Shown one piece after another: positions 58,152-64,000 of a stretch of 64,000 nucleotides of DNA. The translations under genes were made by a program, and so were the position numbers. Source of the stretch: UBA2136 sp047635695 (lineage in GTDB: Bacteria; Pseudomonadota; Alphaproteobacteria; UBA2136); the NCBI GenBank assembly GCA_047635695.1, contig JBLILN010000007.1, positions 1 to 64,000 on the forward strand, in the 5' to 3' direction. Every line of letters starts with the position of its first letter. Within the stretch, counting starts at the first letter, position 1. The notes under the pieces were generated by a model. It had not been told where the DNA came from, did not search any database, and was given only the letters and a program-made list of their open reading frames with translations.

Positions 58152-59747
58152 AGACCAGGGAGCGTCTTCGTCGTTCACGGCTTTTGCGGGTGCGCCCGTG
58201 TTTGCCACAAAACCAGCACTTTCAGCTGTTTGTTGCGCGTAACCACCGTTGTAATTATCCATTGACTGCGGGCTGATATAGTCCTTAAACAACGTAAATT
58301 GCGGTACAAATGTAAGGGCCACTGTTGTTGTCGGGCCTTTACGGTTTTTAGAAATAATACATTCGGCTTTGCCTTTAATGCGGGCAAGGTGTTCTTTCAT
58401 TTCTTCGCTACGGTCAACTTCTGGCGGCAGTGTTTTTTCAAAATAATAGTCCTCACGGTAAAGGAACATTACCACGTCGGCGTCTTGCTCAATGGAACCC
58501 GACTCACGTAAGTCAGAAAGCATGGGGCGTTTGTTGTCACGGCTTTCAACCGCACGAGAAAGCTGGGAAAGGGCAATAACAGGTATAGCCAATTCACGGG
58601 CAACGGCTTTAAGGCCTTGAGATATCTCGCTAATTTCTTGCACACGGTTTTGCTGTGATGCTTTGCTTGAGCCACGCATAAGCTGTAAATAATCGACCAC
58701 AATCATACCGATATCAAATTGGCGTTTCATGCGTCTCGCACGGGAACGGAATGTGGCAATGGTAATCGCAGGCGTATCGTCAATAATAATCGGCATTTCA
58801 GCCAGCGTGTTGGCACAGGCCTGAATGCGGGTAAATTCTTCGTCATCAAGGCTACCATCAATAATTTTGAAGGAGTTGACACGGGCTTCCGCCGCAATAA
58901 TACGTGTTGTTAATTGTTCGGCGGACATCTCCATTGAAAAGACACCCACACCCGCACCACCAAATTGGTTGTTTTTAACAGCAGCGGCGGCATTTTGTGC
59001 AAAGTTAATGGCAATGGCTGTTTTACCCATGGAAGGCCTTGCGGCTAAAATAATTAATTCGTCTTTGTGGAAACCACCTAAGGCGGCGTCAATGGCCGTT
59101 AAGCCAGAAGTTGTACCCACAAGTTTACCTTGGTATTTTTTCGCTTCAGCAATTTGGTCGATCACATTTTTAAGTGGATTTTTAAGGTCTTGGTATGTCA
59201 CAGTGCTACCTGTTTCAACCAGTTTGAAAAGTGTTTGTTCAACGTCACTAATAACGTTTTGAATAGTGTCCTGTTGTTCAGATGGTGGAATGTCCTGTGC
59301 GTTATGGGTCAGGTCTTGGCCGACTTTTATCAACTGACGTTGTAAATAGTAGTTTTTAACAATGATAGCGAGGTCTTTTACGCGGAAAGCATGGGATGCA
59401 TTTTCCATAATGCCAGACAAATGGTTAGCAAGGTCGCCGTCACCGTCATATGAGCTACGCATGTTCTCGCGGATCGTCATAGGGCTGGCTTCAAAGCCTT
59501 TGCCTAAAAGCTGTGCCATTGTTTCGTAAACGGCACCGTTAAATTTAACGTAAAAATGTTCAGGCAGTAATTCACCTTCAACTTCGTCATAGTAGTCGTT
59601 GTTGAGCATGAGTAAACCAATTAGGGCTTGTTCAACTTCGCTTGAATGAGGCAGGTCTTTGGCTGTTTGGGCAGGGTTACCGCTAACGTTCATATCCATG
59701 TCAGATGTCTGCTGTAGCTGAGCGTTTATAGCGTCGATATCCATCAT
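58149..59747 (-). CDS. dnaB: Replicative DNA helicase DnaB
   Basis: A 532-residue hexameric helicase that unwinds DNA at the fork. The N-terminal domain (about 30-130) begins LPHSSEVEQALIGLLMLNND; the RecA-like domain has Walker A ARPSMGKT (about 235-243), VFSMEMS, MIVVDYLQLMRG (Walker B) and ISQGLKAVARELAIPVIALS. The ATG at 59747 is chosen (AGGG upstream) over one 29 codons earlier. It normally follows rplI directly; here a lipoprotein gene stands between. Confidence 0.97.
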   Translation of the reverse strand: MMDIDAINAQLQQTSDMDMNVSGNPAQTAKDLPHSSEVEQALIGLLMLNNDYYDEVEGELLPEHFYVKFNGAVYETMAQLLGKGFEASPMTIRENMRSSYDGDGDLANHLSGIMENASHAFRVKDLAIIVKNYYLQRQLIKVGQDLTHNAQDIPPSEQQDTIQNVISDVEQTLFKLVETGSTVTYQDLKNPLKNVIDQIAEAKKYQGKLVGTTSGLTAIDAALGGFHKDELIILAARPSMGKTAIAINFAQNAAAAVKNNQFGGAGVGVFSMEMSAEQLTTRIIAAEARVNSFKIIDGSLDDEEFTRIQACANTLAEMPIIIDDTPAITIATFRSRARRMKRQFDIGMIVVDYLQLMRGSSKASQQNRVQEISEISQGLKAVARELAIPVIALSQLSRAVESRDNKRPMLSDLRESGSIEQDADVVMFLYREDYYFEKTLPPEVDRSEEMKEHLARIKGKAECIISKNRKGPTTTVALTFVPQFTLFKDYISPQSMDNYNGGYAQQTAESAGFVANTGAPAKAVNDEDAPWS

Positions 59748-60053
59748 GTTTACCCTATTTAATTGTTTACGAAATGTCACCTCACTGCGATACTTTAATT
59801 TAACTTTCGCGGGACGCATGTACTCAGTGTACATTTACGTTTCCACACATTAAATGAAATCAAAATCTCATCAGTGACCGCTATGCTTTGCATAGCTTGT
59901 AAAATTTAACTTTGTGGCTATTTTCAGTTATGAAAATCCACTAGAAAATGAGTATACAGCATCCCTATGTTTTCGCAATTCTTAATTGTAAATTACCCCT
60001 AAAATAAAAAAGCACCCGAAGGTGCTTTGCCATAAAAGGCTAGTTCGATACTT
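59748..60053. other. Intergenic region upstream of dnaB
   Basis: No protein gene seen. It contains palindromes ATGTAC-TCAGT-GTACAT (59818-59834) and GCTATGC-TTT-GCATAGC (59880-59896), neither with a T-run; either could bind a regulator. Confidence 0.45.
60008..60028 (-). terminator. Terminator of the lipoprotein gene
   Basis: Stem GCACC-CGAA-GGTGC, followed on minus by six T. Confidence 0.85.
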
Positions 60054-60506
60054 TTATTTTTTTATGATAATTTCTATAACACGATGTTTTTTGTCAATGT
60101 TTAGTGATACATTAATGCTATCTACTACTTGAAGTGTTCCGCCAAGAGGGTGGAATTTTTCAACTATATGTACATTGCTAACAACCGCTATTTCTTTTAT
60201 ATTTATAATAAGTTCTTTATTGTCATATTCGACTTTCTTAAGCAATACATCTAATGCGTGATCATTTGCTTTTAAGCTTTGGCTGCCCTCTACTCCGAAG
60301 TTAATAACTATATCTTTTACGCTATCTGCTCCAGAAACACTTATCAATATCATGTTTTCACCAGTGCTGATAAAGGTTGGGTGGTTAGTGGTATTGGAGA
60401 TGGTGATGTGTTGAGCTAATAGGTTGTTATCACTACAACCTGAGAGTAACGACATGAAAGTTAGTGCTAAAATGGCCATAAGGCTACTTATTTTTGTAAA
60501 TTGCAT
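60054..60506 (-). CDS. Small lipoprotein, unknown function
   Basis: A 150-residue lipoprotein. The ATG at 60506 (GAGGAA upstream) starts a signal peptide that ends in a perfect lipobox LSGC; an upstream ATG at 60641 gives a less natural start. The mature part is beta-rich (HITISNTTNHPTFISTGENM, then VKDIVINFGVEG), suggesting an immunoglobulin-like or similar beta fold. It interrupts the usual rplI-dnaB neighbourhood and has its own terminator. No family recognised. Confidence 0.7.
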   Translation of the reverse strand: MQFTKISSLMAILALTFMSLLSGCSDNNLLAQHITISNTTNHPTFISTGENMILISVSGADSVKDIVINFGVEGSQSLKANDHALDVLLKKVEYDNKELIINIKEIAVVSNVHIVEKFHPLGGTLQVVDSINVSLNIDKKHRVIEIIIKK

Positions 60507-60667
60507 AGGTATTTCCTCGTAAAGGTCCGCTGAGCTTAGAATAAGTCCATTTAAAAACGGTAAAAAGATGGTGTTTGTAGCTAATAAATAGGGGCTGTGA
60601 TGGGGAATAACAAGGGGAAGTATCAAATAAAATATGATCACTGGCGTTTTATATCATTAATATGCAA

Positions 60668-60712
60668 AAAAAAGCCCCACTTAAACCGAAAATTCGGTCA
60701 AGCGAGGCTTTT
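60668..60712 (-). terminator. Terminator of rpsF-rpsR-rplI
   Basis: Long stem on minus: AAAAGCCTC... with ...GGGGCTTTT, with the inner palindrome CCGAA-AA-TTCGG, then eight T. Confidence 0.85.
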
Positions 60713-60784
60713 ATAATGTCGTTGTTACCGTTAAGCGTCGATATTAAATATCAATACTTACTAGATAACTAACCCACGAGTGGA

Positions 60785-61234
60785 TTATGAAGTTTGACGT
60801 ACAACATTTACAGCTACTTTAACAGCCACTTCTGGGTGTAAAGCAATGCGTACTTCAAATTCGCCTAGGCTTTTAATTGGCTCACCAATTTGTACCATTG
60901 AGCGTTTTATTTGTTTGCCATCAGCAATAAGGCTGTTTGCAATGTCAGCAGCTTTAACTGAACCGTAAAGTTGGCCAGTTTCAGAAGCTTGACGTATAAG
61001 TGTAACTGAAGTGTCGTTAAACGTTTCAGAAACACCTGTTGCCACTTGGCGTGCATCTTCGCTTTTAGCCATAAGTTCGCTGCGCTGTGCTTCGTACTTA
61101 GCTAAGTTAGCTTTTGTTGCTGGTAAAGCTTTGCTTTGTGGTAAAAGGAAGTTACGGCCAAAACCGGCTTTAACTTCAACTGTGTCACCCATGTTACCAA
61201 GGCGAGCAATGCGTTCTAGTAAAATAACTTGCAT
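60785..61234 (-). CDS. rplI: 50S ribosomal protein L9
   Basis: A 149-residue L9, a two-lobed protein at the base of the L1 stalk. The N-terminal signature MQVILLERIARLGNMGDTVE and GFGRNFLLPQSKA is intact, followed by the connecting helix and the C-terminal domain (SVTLIRQASETGQLYGSVKA). Third gene of rpsF-rpsR-rplI. Confidence 0.98.
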   Translation of the reverse strand: MQVILLERIARLGNMGDTVEVKAGFGRNFLLPQSKALPATKANLAKYEAQRSELMAKSEDARQVATGVSETFNDTSVTLIRQASETGQLYGSVKAADIANSLIADGKQIKRSMVQIGEPIKSLGEFEVRIALHPEVAVKVAVNVVRQTS

Positions 61235-61255
61235 AATATTTTTCTCCTTTAAGGG

Positions 61256-61561
61256 TTACTTAGATACGTAAGGCATAAGAGCAAGGTGACGCGCACGCTT
61301 GATAGCAATAGCCAATTTACGTTGTTTAATGTTGCTCACACCAGTGATGTGGCTTGGTAGCATTTTACCGTATGGTGATACAAAGCGTCCAAGTGTGCGG
61401 ATGTCTTTGTAGTCAATTGCTGGCGCACGGTCACCTGTGAACGGGCAAGACTTTTTACGACGGAAGTAAGGCTTTCCAAGTAGGCTTGAGCTTGCTGCTG
61501 CTGCAGGGCGTGAACCTTCTGTAGAAGTAGCTTCTGTGTTTTTTGTTTCGATTTCAGACAT
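61256..61561 (-). CDS. rpsR: 30S ribosomal protein S18
   Basis: A 101-residue S18, of which about 72 residues are the conserved core (PYFRRKKSCPF, DYKDIRTLGRFVSPYGKMLPS, KQRKLAIAIKRARHLALMPY). About 28 extra N-terminal residues, rich in Thr, Glu, Ala and Ser, are probably disordered. S18 forms a pair with S6 on the 30S platform. Confidence 0.97.
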   Translation of the reverse strand: MSEIETKNTEATSTEGSRPAAAASSSLLGKPYFRRKKSCPFTGDRAPAIDYKDIRTLGRFVSPYGKMLPSHITGVSNIKQRKLAIAIKRARHLALMPYVSK

Positions 61562-61575
61562 GTTTATATCCTTTC

Positions 61576-61971
61576 TTATGCTTCAGCTGTAGCGTTAGCC
61601 ATTGGGCGACGCGTTGTTTTAGCTGCATCTTTTGAATCATCAGGGCGACGACGTGGAGCCATTTGAATTGAAGGCGCTTTAGTAAGTTCAGGTGCGCTCA
61701 TAGTTAGGAAACGAATAATATCGTCACTAATACGCATTTGACGTTCAAGTTCAACAATAGCGTCTCCGTTACCTTCGAAGCCGATAAGTGTGTAATAACC
61801 CTTGCGGTGTTTGTTTACACGGTAAGCAAGAGTTTTAAGACCCCATTGCTCAGTTTTGATAATTTTAGCGCCTTTAGATGTAAGAATTTCTTCAAACTTC
61901 TTCGCAGTCGTTTCTGCGTGTGTAGAAGCAACATCTGGACGTACGATATAAACGAGTTCATAGAATGACAT
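61576..61971 (-). CDS. rpsF: 30S ribosomal protein S6
   Basis: A 131-residue S6. The core FYELVYIVRPDVASTHAETT, WGLKTLAYRVNKHRKGYY and VELERQMRISDDIIRFLT is typical; an Arg/Asp-rich tail of about 30 residues extends the C-terminus. First gene of the rpsF-rpsR-rplI operon, divergent from fabD, with a promoter about 115 bp upstream. Confidence 0.98.
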   Translation of the reverse strand: MSFYELVYIVRPDVASTHAETTAKKFEEILTSKGAKIIKTEQWGLKTLAYRVNKHRKGYYTLIGFEGNGDAIVELERQMRISDDIIRFLTMSAPELTKAPSIQMAPRRRPDDSKDAAKTTRRPMANATAEA

Positions 61972-62086
61972 ATGTTTATTCCTTCTGGTTACAATTAAAA
62001 TTTATAGACTGTACCGCTTAAAAACGTGCGATAAAGCCCCATATTGCAGCCATCTCTATAGTAAGATAGCAAGGTCAATAGGCCGC

Positions 62087-62114
62087 ACTATACTGAAATT
62101 GTAGTTATTTGCAA
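62087..62114 (-). promoter_or_regulatory. Probable promoter of rpsF
   Basis: On minus, TTGCAA (62109-62114), 16-bp spacer, TATAGT (62087-62092). Confidence 0.55.
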
Positions 62115-62240
62115 GTGAAAACCGCATATCCCCCTTACATTAATTGGTTTTTTCTGCCACTCAGCACTTGACGAATAAATGCAGGCGCCCCAATATAAGG
62201 CTTATATGATATTAAATATAACAATGAATGTATAAAAAAT

Positions 62241-63203
62241 ATGTTTTCTAAAGGCACAACGGCGTTAGTTTTTCCGGGTCAAGGCTCACAAAAAATTGGC
62301 ATGGGGCAAGAGTTCTATGAAAGTAGCCTCACCAAAAATTTGTTCGAACAAGCAAACGACGCTCTTTCCTTTAATTTAAGCAAACTTATGCTTCAAGGCG
62401 ACACGGCTGAACTTTCACGCACGGCCAATACGCAACCAGCATTATTGCTCACAAGTTATGCCGCTTTCAGTTATTTAAAGGCGCAAACCAATATGGAACT
62501 GACGCAAATGTCAGGCATGGTTGCAGGGCATTCACTCGGCGAATATTCAGCGCTTGCCGCCGCCGATGTTTTTGACTTTGAAACTGCTTTAAAATTGGTA
62601 CGCAAACGTGGCGAAGCCATGCAAAATGCGGTGAAAGAAGGTGAGGGTGCCATGGTGGCTGTTTTAGGTCTTACATATGATGACATTCATGCCATTGCAA
62701 GCACGGCAGGTTGTTTTGTTGCCAATGATAATTCCGACGGCCAAGTTGTCCTTTCAGGCACGGTAGAATCTATCGAAAAAGCATCAGAAATGGCGACAGC
62801 TAAAGGCGCTAAACGTGTGGTACGCTTACCTGTTTCAGCACCGTTCCACTGCCCATTGATGAAGCCAGCAGCCGACGTCATGGCAACAGAACTTGAAGCC
62901 GCGACCATGCAAAATGCCAGCTTACCTATTATATGTAACGTTACAGCGGCGGCAGAAATAACGGCCGATAAATTACGCCAAAACTTAGTATCACAGGTGA
63001 CGGGTTCTGTGCGTTGGCGTGAAAGTATGATACATTTAGCCGATAAAGGCATCACAGATATTTATGAACTGGGCACAGGTAAAGTGTTAACAGGCCTCGC
63101 TAAACGTTGCGACGCACGCTTAAAAGGCACAGCGTTAAATACGCCCGCACAAATTGATAACTTACTTGAAGCTTTGTTAAAAAATAACGAAATCGCTTCA
63201 TAA
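62241..63203 (+). CDS. fabD: Malonyl-CoA:ACP transacylase
   Basis: A 320-residue enzyme that moves malonyl from CoA to acyl carrier protein, the entry to fatty acid elongation. FPGQGSQKIGMG opens the protein; the nucleophile serine is in GHSLGEYSALA (about 92), and the catalytic histidine is in PVSAPFHCPLM. It is followed 34 bp later by fabG and is divergent from rpsF, a common alphaproteobacterial arrangement. Confidence 0.97.
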   Translation: MFSKGTTALVFPGQGSQKIGMGQEFYESSLTKNLFEQANDALSFNLSKLMLQGDTAELSRTANTQPALLLTSYAAFSYLKAQTNMELTQMSGMVAGHSLGEYSALAAADVFDFETALKLVRKRGEAMQNAVKEGEGAMVAVLGLTYDDIHAIASTAGCFVANDNSDGQVVLSGTVESIEKASEMATAKGAKRVVRLPVSAPFHCPLMKPAADVMATELEAATMQNASLPIICNVTAAAEITADKLRQNLVSQVTGSVRWRESMIHLADKGITDIYELGTGKVLTGLAKRCDARLKGTALNTPAQIDNLLEALLKNNEIAS

Positions 63204-63237
63204 AAAACATATAAAATAAATAACAAAGGTTAAAAAA

Positions 63238-63951
63238 ATGTCACTCACAGGTTTAAAATGTTTAGTCACAGGCGGCAGCCGCGGTATTGGTAAAGGTATT
63301 GCGCAAGCGCTTATTGCCCAAGGGGCAGAAGTTGTTATTTCGGGTTCAAACCCAAATAGTCTTAAAATAGTAGCCGATGAAATTGGCGCTACTTTTGTTG
63401 CGGCAAACTTGCACGACACAAAGGCGATTGACGGCTTAATTGAAGCTGTGGGCCCTGTGGATGTTTTGGTAAACAATGCAGGTATCACACGTGACGGCTT
63501 GTTTCAGCGCATGAGCGACGCCGATTGGGACGACGTTTTACAAGTAAACTTGCGTGCCAACATACAACTTTCCAACGCCTTTGCTAAATTGATGATGAAA
63601 AAACGCTTCGGGCGCATTATAAACATTACGTCGGTTGTGGCGCATATGGGTAACGTTGGCCAAACCAACTATATTACATCAAAAGCGGCTGTTACAGGCT
63701 TCACTAAGGGCTTGGCACAAGAAGTGGCACGTCGTGGCGTGACGGTGAACTGCATTGCCCCTGGTTTTATCCAAACCGACATGACAGAAGACATGACCGA
63801 AAAAGCTGTGGAAGAAATGGTTGCTAAAATTCCAAGCAGAAAACTTGGCACAGTAAGCGACATCGCCCACGCAGTTACTTACCTTGCCAGCAAAGAGGCG
63901 GGTTACGTGACAGGAACGACATTGCACGTTAACGGCGGTTTGTACTTATAA
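63238..63951 (+). CDS. fabG: 3-oxoacyl-ACP reductase
   Basis: A 237-residue short-chain dehydrogenase that reduces 3-oxoacyl-ACP with NADPH. TGGSRGIGKGIA binds the cofactor, NNAG is present, and the catalytic Ser, Tyr and Lys are in TSVVAHMG and TNYITSKAA; PGFIQTDMT and the C-terminal VTGTTLHVNGGLYL are typical of FabG. It is slightly short for the family (usual about 245). A terminator follows, so acpP, if next, has a separate promoter. Confidence 0.97.
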   Translation: MSLTGLKCLVTGGSRGIGKGIAQALIAQGAEVVISGSNPNSLKIVADEIGATFVAANLHDTKAIDGLIEAVGPVDVLVNNAGITRDGLFQRMSDADWDDVLQVNLRANIQLSNAFAKLMMKKRFGRIINITSVVAHMGNVGQTNYITSKAAVTGFTKGLAQEVARRGVTVNCIAPGFIQTDMTEDMTEKAVEEMVAKIPSRKLGTVSDIAHAVTYLASKEAGYVTGTTLHVNGGLYL

Positions 63952-63966
63952 ATTCTGTTCGAAGGG

Positions 63967-63995
63967 AATAGGCGCTTTAAGGGTGCCTATTTTTG
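63967..63995 (+). terminator. Terminator of fabD-fabG
   Basis: Nine-pair stem AATAGGCGC with GTGCCTATT (one wobble), then a T-run. Confidence 0.85.
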
Positions 63996-64000
63996 TTTCA

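Overview
The window is a stretch of chromosomal core genome from a low-GC Gram-negative bacterium, most likely an alphaproteobacterium. Support for that comes from gene neighbourhoods rather than from a search: sfsA-map-radC-MBL-bolA, pepA...holC, divergent fabD-fabG versus rpsF-rpsR-rplI...dnaB, tolQ-tolR-tolA-tolB, and lptF-lptG-lptD-surA-rsmA beside pepA. An outer membrane with heptose-containing LPS is implied by lptD, lptF, lptG, surA, the Tol genes and rfaE2 (hldE-type). No rRNA operon, prophage, complete insertion sequence or CRISPR array was seen. The order or family cannot be fixed from this sequence alone.

Layout. 1-6.4 kb: MFS transporter, MaoC-type hydratase, a cation efflux protein behind a leucine-dehydrogenase-like gene, a 24-residue membrane mini-protein, a GntR regulator, and a two-gene unit of a prepilin-like coiled-coil protein and a membrane-anchored EF-hand coiled-coil protein. 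6.6-12.7 kb: anmK, a YdjM-like membrane protein, an alpha/beta hydrolase, an XRE regulator, an 80-bp tandem repeat and tig. 12.8-18.4 kb: a minus-strand group grxD, bolA, MBL hydrolase, radC, map, sfsA, htpX-like protease, lemA. 18.5-26.4 kb: DEDD exonuclease, rplM-rpsI, a coiled-coil/bactofilin/gamma-carbonic-anhydrase cluster, several small unknown genes and three broken genes, the most variable part of the window. 26.4-33.2 kb: tolQRAB, class I aldolase, RluD-type pseudouridine synthase. 33.2-33.8 kb: tRNA-Glu and tRNA-Gly with decayed tRNA-end copies. 34-45.6 kb: Nudix, nadD-like, rsmA, surA, lptD, lptG, lptF, pepA, holC. 45.6-56.6 kb: rfaE2, alaS, ggt, csp, mscS-like, lysS with an extra C-terminal domain. 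56.8-64 kb: exported coiled-coil and lipoprotein pair, dnaB, a lipoprotein, rplI-rpsR-rpsF, fabD, fabG.

How the genes work together. Most of the window is housekeeping: translation (alaS, lysS, map, rplM, rpsI, rpsF, rpsR, rplI, tRNAs, rsmA, RluD-type), replication and repair (dnaB, holC, radC, exonuclease), envelope biogenesis (Lpt, SurA, Tol, bactofilin, AnmK, RfaE2), Fe-S handling (bolA, grxD) and fatty acid synthesis (fabD, fabG).

The most interesting material lies outside the housekeeping genes. It includes a five-copy family of about 80-bp intergenic repeats, a palindromic element fused to the stop codons of three genes with compensating base changes, an 80-bp tandem repeat in which each unit carries a TATAAT and a hairpin, a frameshifted GIY-YIG gene bounded by inverted palindromes, an orphan terminator that may mark a small RNA, a lysyl-tRNA synthetase fused to a DUF2000-like domain, and the prepilin/EF-hand coiled-coil pair. 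All family assignments come from reading motifs; no database search was possible.
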